A stretch of 62,567 bases of DNA from a virus, in IMG/VR virus record IMGVR_UViG_3300042924_005627, positions 1 through 62,567 of that record. One strand, 5' to 3'. This document shows, in pieces, positions 31,271 through 39,769 of the stretch. The notes below the pieces were generated by a model. The model was not told where the DNA came from. It saw only the letters and a list, made by a program, of their open reading frames with translations, and did no database searches. The position numbers and the translations under genes were made by a program. How positions within the stretch are numbered: position 1 is the stretch's first letter; the number at the start of each line of letters is the position of its first letter.

Positions 31271-31596
31271 GTGGATTTTTTCAATCCGAAATCGTAAGAG
31301 AAGCCATCAAAGAGATGGAAGAACTCCAACAACGAATTATTAAAGATACCTTCAAAGCTCCTCTCATGAATAGAGAAGAAAAGAAGGAACATGTAGAACT
31401 CATGAGAACTTTTCTAGAGAAACAGAAGAATCTTTACTTCCGTCTTTCGTTATCTGATGACCCAGAAGCACTTGAAATGAAAGAAAGAATTCAGGATGCT
31501 GCAGAGTTTCTTGGTTTTAAAGGTAATAATGTTAATGAGTTATTCTCAGAAATGGAAACAACTCTAGAAAGACTAGATAAAATCGCAGATATGTAA
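31267..31596 (+). CDS. DUF1825-like protein
   Basis: 109 residues starting with GTG in the gp59 stop. SGFFQSEIVREAIKEMEEL and REEKKEHVELMRTFLEKQKN follow the pattern of the cyanobacterial DUF1825 family (FFDSEIVQ.EA..LFEDY ... K..F...M..M...Y). All-helical; function unknown. Finding a host-family protein in the replication operon suggests capture from a cyanobacterium. Confidence 0.6.
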   Translation: MSGFFQSEIVREAIKEMEELQQRIIKDTFKAPLMNREEKKEHVELMRTFLEKQKNLYFRLSLSDDPEALEMKERIQDAAEFLGFKGNNVNELFSEMETTLERLDKIADM

Positions 31597-31597
31597 T

Positions 31598-31867
31598 ATG
31601 TCCTACCACTACAAGATCACCTCCACATATTGTTACCACAACGGTGAGATTGTAGACATGTATTTCATTAACGGAATTCCTTTTACATTTGATGATATTC
31701 CGTTAATTATGCAGGAAGATCCATACATACAGATAGAAGCAGAAAGTAATGAATATTATACTTCTGAAGACATGTATCGTTGGTCAAATTATTTGATTGA
31801 CGAAGAATGTCATCCTCTTTTGTTTGAAATGCAACTGGAAAATCCAGAGGAAATGCCTAAAGACTAG
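31598..31867 (+). CDS. Unknown acidic protein, 89 aa
   Basis: Tyr/Glu-rich, beta-predicted first half (YCYHNGEIVDMYFINGIPF). Starts one base after the previous stop and ends just before the gp32 promoter. Function unknown. Confidence 0.6.
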   Translation: MSYHYKITSTYCYHNGEIVDMYFINGIPFTFDDIPLIMQEDPYIQIEAESNEYYTSEDMYRWSNYLIDEECHPLLFEMQLENPEEMPKD

Positions 31868-31870
31868 GGC

Positions 31871-31899
31871 TTGACAACCCTTCTACCCTGCGGTAAGAT
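31871..31899 (+). promoter_or_regulatory. Sigma70-type promoter of gp32
   Basis: TTGACA at 31871-31876, 17-base spacer, TAAGAT at 31894-31899. It lies 44 bases before gp32, giving this highly needed protein its own promoter. Confidence 0.7.
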
Positions 31900-31943
31900 A
31901 AAGTCGTCCCAAAGGCCAAATACACTCAATACGGAGAATACAA

Positions 31944-32867
31944 ATGTCTTTTGCTGATCTCAAGAAACAGTCCCGTGCTGGTTCACTGACTGAAAAACTG
32001 ATCAAACAAGTCGAAAAACTGAATAGTGGAGAAAGTGGTTCTGATGATCGTTTCTGGAAACCTGAAGTAGACAAAGCCGGAAATGGTTACGCAGTCATCC
32101 GATTCCTCCCTGCACCCGAAGGATGTGAACTTCCTTGGGCTCAAGTCTGGAGTCATGCATTCCAAGGCCCTGGTGGTTGGTACATCGAAAACTCTCTGAC
32201 GACTCTGGGACAGAAAGATCCTGTGTCCGAACACAACCGTGTTCTGTGGAACTCTGGATCCGATCGTGATAAGGAGATTGCTCGGAAACAGAAACGCAAA
32301 CTCTCCTACTACGCCAACATCTATGTGGTGAGTGATCCTGCACACCCCGAGAATGAGGGTCGTGTGTTCCTCTACAAGTTCGGTAAGAAGATCTATGATA
32401 AGATTACCGAAGCGATGCAACCGCAGTTTGCCGATGAAGAAGCTGTCAATCCTTTTGACTTCTGGACTGGTGCTAACTTCAAACTGAAGATTCGTAAGGT
32501 TGAAGGTTACTGGAACTACGATAAGTCCGAGTTTGAGAAGCCTTCTACTCTTCTGGATGATGATGACAAACTGGAACGCATCTATAAGAACCTGAACGAT
32601 CTCAATGAGTTCGCTGCTACATCAAACTTCAAGTCCTACGAGGAACTGAAGAAGCGTCTGGATTATGTCCTGGGTGCAAAAGCCCCCGCACGACAGGATC
32701 CTGAGACCGTTGAAGAGGATGAACAGTGGGAAGCAGAACGTCGTGGTGAGTCTGCTCCGAAGCGTTCCACTCCTTCCTTTGAGATTGCTCGTCCTGCAGT
32801 ACAGGAAGAAGATGATGAAGATGCAGATGATGCTCTGAGTTACTTCCAAAAACTCGCCGAGTCCTGA
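31944..32867 (+). CDS. 32: Single-stranded DNA-binding protein gp32
   Basis: 307 residues. The N-terminal LAST-like basic segment (KKQSRAGSLTEKLIKQ), the OB core (GYAVIRFLPAPE ... WYIENSLTTLGQ ... YYANIYVVSDP), and the acidic C-terminal tail (DDEDADDALSYFQ) that recruits partners are all in T4 order. Unlike T4 gp32 there is only one Cys (in PEGCELPW), so the zinc finger is missing, as I recall for cyanophage gp32. Codons are richer in G+C than neighbours, as for highly expressed genes. Confidence 0.93.
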   Translation: MSFADLKKQSRAGSLTEKLIKQVEKLNSGESGSDDRFWKPEVDKAGNGYAVIRFLPAPEGCELPWAQVWSHAFQGPGGWYIENSLTTLGQKDPVSEHNRVLWNSGSDRDKEIARKQKRKLSYYANIYVVSDPAHPENEGRVFLYKFGKKIYDKITEAMQPQFADEEAVNPFDFWTGANFKLKIRKVEGYWNYDKSEFEKPSTLLDDDDKLERIYKNLNDLNEFAATSNFKSYEELKKRLDYVLGAKAPARQDPETVEEDEQWEAERRGESAPKRSTPSFEIARPAVQEEDDEDADDALSYFQKLAES

Positions 32868-32873
32868 TAAACT

Positions 32874-32902
32874 AAAAGGAGGGATAAAACCCTCCTTTTT
32901 TT
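32874..32902 (+). terminator. Bidirectional terminator between gp32 and gp53
   Basis: AAAAGGAGGG-ATAAAA-CCCTCCTTTTTTT: the stem carries an A run on the left and a T run on the right, so it can stop both the gp32 transcript (+) and the baseplate operon (-), whose gp53 stop codon lies at its edge. Confidence 0.85.
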
Positions 32903-35231
32903 ATATTCTCATGACTTTTTCGTTATAAGTCCTCTTAAGTTTATCATCAATATAATTTGGATCATCTTGATTATACGTCATAATATTTCTAAGATCATTA
33001 ATAACTGCAGATAAGTATTCTGGTTTTAGAATTATTATTTTTCTTTTTTCGTCGTTTAACCTGGATTCATATTCATAATGTGATATTGGTCTGCAAAGTG
33101 AAGATCCTGGTATTCTAATTATAGAGTTTGTAGTTGGATCAAAGTATTGAAACTCCTCTGTAATTTTTTCTTGCCATTCTGTTCCAGTCCATCTCCAAGT
33201 AGTTTGATTTTGATTATATAAACCACCAACTTCAACGTTTAAAATTTCTTCTGGTGAACTTACGGTAATGGTTGGCGTTGTAACGTAGTTTGTTCCCCCA
33301 TCAATAATTTGAATGTTTCCTATACCAGTGTTTACTAATTGGAATGTTATTGTTGCTTTTCTAGATATCGGAGCATTTTCAATAGACACGGTTGGAGCTA
33401 CAGTATATCCAAATCCAGTATTTGTTATAGTGATACTGGTAACAATTCCACTTGTTAAATTTGCTGTTCCTGTGGCGGTTACAGCAGGATATGGGTTTCC
33501 AATAGTTATTGTTGGAGGTACTGTATAACCAACTCCTGAATTTGTAATATTAATATTACTGACAGACCCTCCAGTAACTTCTGCAACTCCTTTTGCCGTA
33601 GAAATTAAATTATATTCAAATAATTTGTTACTTGGATCACCGCCTACTATAAATTTTTCACTATTAGGTTGTATAAAAATGTCACATGGTTCTCCGATTC
33701 TATCTCCAACATAAAAATCATACGCATAAGTTGCGGTGTTTAATTGCCACGATTGTAAATTAAATTCGTAAATACTGGAACTACCTTGACTTGTTGCAAA
33801 CAATTTAGTTCCATTAGAATTAAAAGTAAATCCTAGAATAGAATCATCTCCAGTAGTGGTTGTGATATTTAAACTACTTACTGATGATCCACTTCTTGTC
33901 GTGATATTCCAAGGAGTTGCAACAGAATATTCTCTAATTACATCGGGATTAGAAAAGTCTAGAATAAAAACCACAGTTCCATCTGGTTTAAATCTTATTC
34001 CACCTGGAGAAGCTATGGTAATTTCATTCCATTTTGTTGCAGATGAAAGATTCCATGCAGTAGACAAATTATAAGCTATTATTTTATAAGAAGACCCGAC
34101 TCCACCAGTTACATACATTATAGTTCCATCTGGTTTAAATTCAACACCAGTAGTATAACTAAAATCTGCACTTACATCTAATTGATAAGTCAATGAGATT
34201 GAATCAATATTCCAAGCACTACTCAAAGTATACTGTTTAATTTGATTTGCACCAGTAAAACTGGCTGTGTATAAGTAATTTCCAGCAGCATTTAAATAGA
34301 AACCTTCTATATTATTACCTACTGAAATTGGTGACTCTTTATCATATGATCCAACTACAACTCTTGGAGATGGTGAAAATGTTACTGTTGGTGCTGTAAA
34401 CCCATAACCAATTCCGCCAACTAAATTTTTAATTGTTGTAACTCTATCAATATTAATTCCATCACCCAATTCACATTCAGCAGTTGCTTGGACTGATTGA
34501 ATTGGACTTGAGAATGTTACTTGGGGAACATTGTTATAACCTTGACCTCCCACTATACTTACAATCGAAGATACTCTGAAATTACTAATTAAACTACTTG
34601 CTGAAGCATTAACAGTAACTGGAGGGTTGGAAATTGTGATTGTTGGAATTTGCGTATATCCCAGTCCAGGATTTGTAATTTGTATGGATTGTATAGTGTT
34701 GCCAAAACCTACCACGGGAGTTAATACAGCCTGAGTTCCTGGAACATAAATTGGTGGAAATGATATTCCAGGAGGTTCTTCGTCTAAACTTACATATTCT
34801 GGACTTTTATAAAAAGCCTCATCAAGAATTACTCCACCAGGAAAAACTTCTCTACCGAAAGAATCTTTTGTGGAAATAGATTCATAATGACGAATTTGAG
34901 TAAAACCATCTTCAGAACCATATTTTTCCAACATGTAGGTATTAAAATTGTCAAGAGATAAGGGCCATTCGTCTTGAACATTAATAATATTATTGGTAGT
35001 CAATATAACCCAATCTAATTCTGGATCTCCATAAATTTTTTCTGCAACCTCATCCGGTCTTTCATTTTCAGTAATTATGTAATATTCAAAAGCTGCAGTT
35101 ATTGAACTTAGGTCTTCTCTAAGTTTCGCTCTCTTAAAAATATTTTTGACAATAAGTGTTTCATCATTAGATACTTGATTTTTTGTTCTATTCAGAACTT
35201 GAATATTTGGTAATTCTTTAAAGTATGACAT
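32901..35231 (-). CDS. 53: Baseplate wedge subunit gp53, greatly enlarged
   Basis: 776 residues against about 196 in T4. The first 130 residues (ITENERPDEVAEKIYGDPEL, DWVILTTNNI, EWPLSLDNF) and the last 95 (RPISHYEYESRLND ... YNQDDPNYIDDKLKRTY) match gp53. In between are about 550 residues: several copies of a 'G.GY...P.I.I..P' repeat (about 180-300 and 550-660) flanking a region of about 250 residues with WNLSSATKW and GIRFKPDGT repeats like a beta-propeller. gp53 holds the wedge rim; the insert could be a surface-exposed decoration. Last gene of the minus operon. Confidence 0.8.
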   Translation of the reverse strand: MSYFKELPNIQVLNRTKNQVSNDETLIVKNIFKRAKLREDLSSITAAFEYYIITENERPDEVAEKIYGDPELDWVILTTNNIINVQDEWPLSLDNFNTYMLEKYGSEDGFTQIRHYESISTKDSFGREVFPGGVILDEAFYKSPEYVSLDEEPPGISFPPIYVPGTQAVLTPVVGFGNTIQSIQITNPGLGYTQIPTITISNPPVTVNASASSLISNFRVSSIVSIVGGQGYNNVPQVTFSSPIQSVQATAECELGDGINIDRVTTIKNLVGGIGYGFTAPTVTFSPSPRVVVGSYDKESPISVGNNIEGFYLNAAGNYLYTASFTGANQIKQYTLSSAWNIDSISLTYQLDVSADFSYTTGVEFKPDGTIMYVTGGVGSSYKIIAYNLSTAWNLSSATKWNEITIASPGGIRFKPDGTVVFILDFSNPDVIREYSVATPWNITTRSGSSVSSLNITTTTGDDSILGFTFNSNGTKLFATSQGSSSIYEFNLQSWQLNTATYAYDFYVGDRIGEPCDIFIQPNSEKFIVGGDPSNKLFEYNLISTAKGVAEVTGGSVSNINITNSGVGYTVPPTITIGNPYPAVTATGTANLTSGIVTSITITNTGFGYTVAPTVSIENAPISRKATITFQLVNTGIGNIQIIDGGTNYVTTPTITVSSPEEILNVEVGGLYNQNQTTWRWTGTEWQEKITEEFQYFDPTTNSIIRIPGSSLCRPISHYEYESRLNDEKRKIIILKPEYLSAVINDLRNIMTYNQDDPNYIDDKLKRTYNEKVMRI

Positions 35232-35232
35232 T

Positions 35233-36864
35233 TTAGTATCCTACTGAGTTCGAACTTACTGAAGATAAATCACCTCTATTCATAATATCTACTTTACCAG
35301 TCTTACTATCAACGCCAAAGATGTTTCCTTCTTGATAATCTGTGTCGTAAATTGGTTCAAGTTCATCAAACATCATTTGCATAGTAGTTGAAACTGGTTG
35401 ACCTTTTTCATATGCTGCCCATAAACCATCAGGGGTATAATTACAACTAAAACTTTTTAATGCACAAGTTTTAAATTTATTTACACCTGCAATTTCATTG
35501 GTTTTCCCATTTCTGAACTCTAATTTAAAAACATTTGGACTTCCCAAGAAAAAGGATGATTGTCCAGATTTACCTGACATTTTTTTAACTGCCATTCCTT
35601 GTTTAAAGAATCTTATGATTCTTCTAACCATTGCAGCTTCTTCTGGACTTCTTGGAGACAATCTATAACTAAATGTAAAACTTCTAAGTGTTGGTGCATT
35701 AAATAATAATTCTAGATTCGAATTTGGAACAATTCCTGCTCCTCTTGCGAGAATTGATTCGGCTTCAACACCCATGCCTTGCATTTTTAATAATCTCGAA
35801 ACTCCCTCACCTCCTATTAACATCGCTAGTTCTTCACTTACGGCTCCATCCTTAATTAATTGAAATAGATTTTTTCCCAACATAGCGGCTCCAGCACCTT
35901 TCTCCATTCCGGCACCAAGGAGGCCCCCAATCGCCGCACCACCTGCAGCAGTCAAAGCGGAAGCCTTAGCGTTCCCCATTGTTTGTGCAGCAACTGCAGC
36001 CGCGATATTTCCCATCGAATCTTCACCCCAACTAACATTATTGCTATCCGCAACACTATTAGGCATGGGAAGAAATACTGTTCCAATAATTTCAGATAAA
36101 TTTGATACTGTTTGGATTCCTTTTGATAAAGTTTGAACGGCCTCAGCAGTACCTCCAAAAATAGAACTAGCTTTAGATGGTCGATATCTGTATTGAGAAA
36201 TTGCAAAATGATCTTGAAGACTAGTCATTAAATCTTCAGGATATTTCATTTCTCCACTAAACAGTTCTTTTTCGTTTTTTACTCCAAAGTTAGCACCATT
36301 AACCGCAAAGTTTTTATAACTTTCAGCGGGATTCTGTAAGAACCCATACAAGGAACCTACTCCCCCGCCACCACCTACTCCTCCATCAGCTGAAGAACTT
36401 GTTGATCCTGATCCACCGCTACCAGGAATTGACCCAGAACCAGCAGCACTAGCTGCATTAGTTATTCTTGTTCCACTATTATTTCTTGTGCTTGAACCAC
36501 CCAATCCACCTACAGTTCCAGAAACAGCATTTTGTGGTGTAACAGATGATTGTCCAGGAGACCCAGTTGTAAAATTTTCAGATGCCCATTGTGGTAATTT
36601 TGACCCCGATGTAACTCCACCAACTTTTCTATATGCTGCTTGAACTGATATAATTGTTTGTGTATGTAATTGACTTTTTTCGTTATTAGTGAATCCTAAT
36701 GAAGTAGATGATACATTCCATTGACCATCTTGATAGATAGGTTTTGTTCCTGAAGGAGCGTTTTGTTGAATAATTTGGACATACCCAGTGATTGGATCAT
36801 ATTGCAGATTATATGAAACACCGTTTTTAGTAACTAATGGGGATTTAACGTTTGTATACGCCAC
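35233..36864 (-). CDS. 48: Baseplate tail tube cap gp48
   Basis: 543 residues. The C-terminal 200 residues (LRSFTFSYRLSPRSPEEAAMV, VFKLEFRNGK, LKSFSCNYTPDG) have the tail-tube/cap fold of gp48, which with gp54 forms the platform for tube polymerisation. N-terminal 110 residues, then a Gly/Ser-rich linker (about 115-170) and a Gly/Ala-rich region are extra compared with T4 gp48 (364). Tightly abuts gp53. Confidence 0.7.
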   Translation of the reverse strand: MAYTNVKSPLVTKNGVSYNLQYDPITGYVQIIQQNAPSGTKPIYQDGQWNVSSTSLGFTNNEKSQLHTQTIISVQAAYRKVGGVTSGSKLPQWASENFTTGSPGQSSVTPQNAVSGTVGGLGGSSTRNNSGTRITNAASAAGSGSIPGSGGSGSTSSSADGGVGGGGGVGSLYGFLQNPAESYKNFAVNGANFGVKNEKELFSGEMKYPEDLMTSLQDHFAISQYRYRPSKASSIFGGTAEAVQTLSKGIQTVSNLSEIIGTVFLPMPNSVADSNNVSWGEDSMGNIAAAVAAQTMGNAKASALTAAGGAAIGGLLGAGMEKGAGAAMLGKNLFQLIKDGAVSEELAMLIGGEGVSRLLKMQGMGVEAESILARGAGIVPNSNLELLFNAPTLRSFTFSYRLSPRSPEEAAMVRRIIRFFKQGMAVKKMSGKSGQSSFFLGSPNVFKLEFRNGKTNEIAGVNKFKTCALKSFSCNYTPDGLWAAYEKGQPVSTTMQMMFDELEPIYDTDYQEGNIFGVDSKTGKVDIMNRGDLSSVSSNSVGY

Positions 36865-37389
36865 TTAAGATTTGCTCCAGGCTTTGTGATTAGGGAAAGA
36901 TTGACCTCTCATATCAACAAATTTTTCAGTGGGTAATAGTGCAACGGAGGGCCAATCTTTTTCTGGAATTCTTAAAAATCCTCCAGCGACTCCAGAAAAA
37001 AAGTAACGATGAATAGTATTACGAGGTATACCTACGGTATCTGACTTATTTATTAGGCTTTTTGCAAGGCCCTCCCTATATTGCCTTCCAACATAATGTA
37101 AATTTATTCCAATAAAGTAGTTTTGACTATAATTAACCTCTGTAATATACACGAGTGGTTGTCTATCAAAGAAGGTAAGTTCTCTAGTACTTGCTCCATA
37201 AATGAAGAAATACATTCTTCCAACTTCAATTCCACCAGTATCCTGTAAGTTTATATCTATTTCTTGAAGTTCACCCAATACTTGTCTAAGTCTACCAGAA
37301 TACCAATCTCCACTACGATTTTTCTTTCCGGCTTCTTTTATGATTTGATCGCCAATACCTTTTCCCTTTTCATATGGAATGTCTTTCAT
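36865..37389 (-). CDS. Unknown operon partner of gp4 and gp48
   Basis: 174 residues. A basic, Gly-rich N-terminus precedes a beta-rich core (GRMYFFIYGASTRELTFFDR, FIGINLHYVGRQYREGLAK). Similar 'MYFF.Y...........D..P' and 'G.NLHY' blocks occur in several myovirus virion-associated proteins. In T4 the neighbour of gene 4 is gene 2 (DNA-end protector), so a gp2-like role is possible but unproven; this protein is shorter (T4 gp2 about 274). Confidence 0.55.
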   Translation of the reverse strand: MKDIPYEKGKGIGDQIIKEAGKKNRSGDWYSGRLRQVLGELQEIDINLQDTGGIEVGRMYFFIYGASTRELTFFDRQPLVYITEVNYSQNYFIGINLHYVGRQYREGLAKSLINKSDTVGIPRNTIHRYFFSGVAGGFLRIPEKDWPSVALLPTEKFVDMRGQSFPNHKAWSKS

Positions 37390-37829
37390 ATTCCTAGATC
37401 CTCTTCGGTCATGATTCGGAACTCATAATTGCGATCTGCACAGAATTCTTTCGCTGCTTTCCATTTTGCTTGATTTTTAACCCAAGTTTGGACCTTGTAT
37501 GCCCATGCTTTTGTTCTTCTCTTAGGGTTTTGTTCTGGCATTTGTAATTCTTTCTTGGGTTTTATTTCAATCACCACTGTTCGGGTATTTCCGTTTTTAT
37601 CTTTATACTTTACAAAGAAATCTGGAAAGTAACGATGAACTTTGTTATCCAAAGGAGAAAGATAAGGAATCCAAAATTCCTCAGATTGCCATTGATTCAC
37701 ATTTTCATTTAAGTCACAATATCTCATGAACTTTCTTTCCCACAAAGAACGATAGACAATATTTGTGGGATCACCTTTATATTTTCTGGGGTTTTCTGGT
37801 CGGTATTTTCCCTTATAACTCATATACAT
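37386..37829 (-). CDS. 4: Head completion protein gp4
   Basis: 147 residues. YKGKYRPENPRKYKGDPTNI and RSLWERKFMRYCD are the gp4 N-terminal signature; PDFFVKYKDKNG ... VIEIKPKKE is a PD-(D/E)XK-like nuclease core (D in PDF; E and K in EIKPK). gp4/gp50 finishes the head after packaging. First gene of the minus operon: the ATG at 37829 has AAGGA upstream; a second ATG lies two codons in. Confidence 0.85.
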   Translation of the reverse strand: MYMSYKGKYRPENPRKYKGDPTNIVYRSLWERKFMRYCDLNENVNQWQSEEFWIPYLSPLDNKVHRYFPDFFVKYKDKNGNTRTVVIEIKPKKELQMPEQNPKRRTKAWAYKVQTWVKNQAKWKAAKEFCADRNYEFRIMTEEDLGI

Positions 37830-37848
37830 ACTATAGATCCTTAAGTAA

Positions 37849-37856
37849 TATTTATA
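37849..37856 (-). promoter_or_regulatory. Late promoter box TATAAATA (minus strand)
   Basis: On the minus strand TATAAATA lies 19 bases upstream of gp4, an exact late box in the 28-base divergent gap. It would drive gp4-unknown-gp48-gp53 late in infection. The plus-strand hub operon starts 1 base away, so regulation of the two may interfere. Confidence 0.7.
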
Positions 37857-37857
37857 G

Positions 37858-38826
37858 ATGGCTGAACCATTTAGGCCAGATTTTCCTTCAAACGAGTATA
37901 GAATAGATCCAATCTATACAAGGATGACTCTGCCTAGAAATACTAATGATGGTCGTGCGGCTTTACCTGGAGTTAGTGAATTATTTGGTGAACTATCTGT
38001 TACAAGCCAATTTAAAGTTACTTTATTTCTTGGCGATACATATCCAATTACAAACTCAGATTCCGATATTAATGCTTGGTTAGTTACTTGTGGAGTTTTG
38101 GGATCAAACCTATTCAATGGCAATACTTCGTATTTAAATTCTCTTCGTTATGAATTTATGTGCAATGAAACTGCTCTTCCAGGAGCATCATTTAGTATGT
38201 TCGAAGAGACTGGAAGTAGACAAGGAGTTGTGGAAAGATTTCCAAATCGGAGAGATTTTCCAGAAGTCACAATGACATTCTATGTTGATGCAGAATATGG
38301 TATTATTCGTCTATTTGAAGAATGGATGAATTTTATAAATCCACTCTACAATACAAAAGGTAAACTAGCATCAGGTAATCCTAGAGGTGGAGTTGGGCAA
38401 TTTGATTCAGAACAATTCTTTAGATTTAGATATCCAAAAACATATAAGAGAGATTTAGCGATAACTAAATTTGAAAGAGACATTTATGTAGATCCAAATA
38501 CTGCAAATGTCACAAGAACTCCTTCAATGATGACTTATAAATTTATCAATTCATTCCCAACAAATTTAACTGCATTACCAGTCACTTATGAAGGTAGTAC
38601 AATTACAAAAACGACAGTAAGTTTCAATTATGATCGTTATGTAATTTTAAATCACTTCGGAACTGGACAGAATAATTATGAAAATCCATTCATAACTGAT
38701 GGTGGAGAAAATATAAGCCTTACAACTCCATCTATTTCTTGGGGTAATGCTCCAGAATACTTTACAAATCCAACATATGGAGTTAACTCTGGGATTGATC
38801 TTTCTCCGTCTTTTAAACCACTCTAA
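37858..38826 (+). CDS. Probable tail tube initiator/baseplate protein (gp54-like)
   Basis: 322 residues. The core (VTSQFKVTLFLG, CNETALPGASFSMFEE, FPEVTMTFYVDAEYGIIRLFEEWM, PVTYEGSTITKTTVSFNYDRY) has the tail-tube-like strand order and the 'E...P..W.N' middle of gp54/gp19-fold proteins. The position at the start of the hub operon fits gp54, which starts tube assembly on gp48. Divergent from T4; another tube-fold protein is possible. Confidence 0.55.
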   Translation: MAEPFRPDFPSNEYRIDPIYTRMTLPRNTNDGRAALPGVSELFGELSVTSQFKVTLFLGDTYPITNSDSDINAWLVTCGVLGSNLFNGNTSYLNSLRYEFMCNETALPGASFSMFEETGSRQGVVERFPNRRDFPEVTMTFYVDAEYGIIRLFEEWMNFINPLYNTKGKLASGNPRGGVGQFDSEQFFRFRYPKTYKRDLAITKFERDIYVDPNTANVTRTPSMMTYKFINSFPTNLTALPVTYEGSTITKTTVSFNYDRYVILNHFGTGQNNYENPFITDGGENISLTTPSISWGNAPEYFTNPTYGVNSGIDLSPSFKPL

Positions 38827-38852
38827 ATAAATTTAATTGATTATATAATTAT

Positions 38853-39581
38853 ATGCCATTACCTAAGATTGCCACACCAACTTATGAGCTCAAATTGCCT
38901 TCTACTGGAAAACCTGTAAAATATAGACCATTTCTAGTAAAAGAAGAAAAAGTTCTAATTTTAGCTTTAGAAAGTCAAGACATTAAACAAATTACTTTAG
39001 CGATTAAATCAGTTCTAAAAGATTGTATTTTAACAAAAGGAATCAAAGTAGAAGAGTTGCCATCTTTCGACATTGAATATATTTTCTTAAACGTTAGAGG
39101 AAAATCGGTAGGAGAATCTGTAGATTTAATTGTAACTTGTTCTGATGATGGAACCACCGAGGTTCCCGTTAAAATTTTTGTAGATGAAATCCAAGTCCAA
39201 AAAGATGAAGAACACTCTACAGAAATAAAAATTGATGATCAAATCATGATTAAAATGAAATATCCTTCATTGGATCAATTCATTAAAAATAATTTTGATT
39301 TTACAACTCAAGAGTCTGTATCAACGATTGAAAAGTCCTTTGATATTATCTCTTCTTGTATTGAATCTATTTTTACTGCAGAAGAAGCTTGGGCAGCTGC
39401 AGATGTAACTAAAAAGGAATTGATTGAGTTTATTGAAAGTATGAACGCAGATCAATTTAAAAAGATTGAAAAGTTTTTTGAGACAATGCCCAAATTGTCT
39501 CACACTTTTACAGTAGTAAATCCAAATACTAAAGTAGAAAATACGGTAACTCTGGAGGGACTAACCAGTTTTTTCGGCTAA
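38853..39581 (+). CDS. 26: Baseplate hub assembly protein gp26-like
   Basis: 242 residues. PLPKIATPTYELKLPSTGKPVKYRPFLVKEEK is the signature start of the T4 gp26 hub-assembly family, here long (T4: 208). The middle beta domain holds VDLIVTCSDDGTTEVPV; the C-terminus is helical. Needed to build the hub; not clearly in the finished virion. gp51 follows. Confidence 0.8.
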   Translation: MPLPKIATPTYELKLPSTGKPVKYRPFLVKEEKVLILALESQDIKQITLAIKSVLKDCILTKGIKVEELPSFDIEYIFLNVRGKSVGESVDLIVTCSDDGTTEVPVKIFVDEIQVQKDEEHSTEIKIDDQIMIKMKYPSLDQFIKNNFDFTTQESVSTIEKSFDIISSCIESIFTAEEAWAAADVTKKELIEFIESMNADQFKKIEKFFETMPKLSHTFTVVNPNTKVENTVTLEGLTSFFG

Positions 39582-39583
39582 TC

Positions 39584-39769
39584 ATGGCTCATATTGATCT
39601 TGAGTCATATTTCCGTATTAACTTCGCTCTCATGCAGTTCCATAAATACTCTTTGACAGAGATTGAAAATATGATGCCTTGGGAAAGAGATATCTATCTC
39701 ACCCTGTTGAAAATGCACATTGAAGAAGAAAACTTAAAGGCACAACAGGCAGCAAACCGTGGCAGTTAG
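39584..39769 (+). CDS. 51: Baseplate hub assembly catalyst gp51-like
   Basis: 61 residues. HIDLESYFRINFALMQFHKYSLTEIENMMPWERDIYL is mostly helical; the MPWERDIY block recurs in gp51-like small proteins of T4-type phages, where it assists hub assembly. T4 gp51 is larger (about 249), so only the core remains. It overlaps the next gene by 11 bases. Confidence 0.55.
   Translation: MAHIDLESYFRINFALMQFHKYSLTEIENMMPWERDIYLTLLKMHIEEENLKAQQAANRGS

Noticed and set aside
31983-32420. 145-codon minus-strand frame inside gp32
   Set aside because: Antisense to gp32, which is certain; its higher G+C merely removes stops on the other strand.
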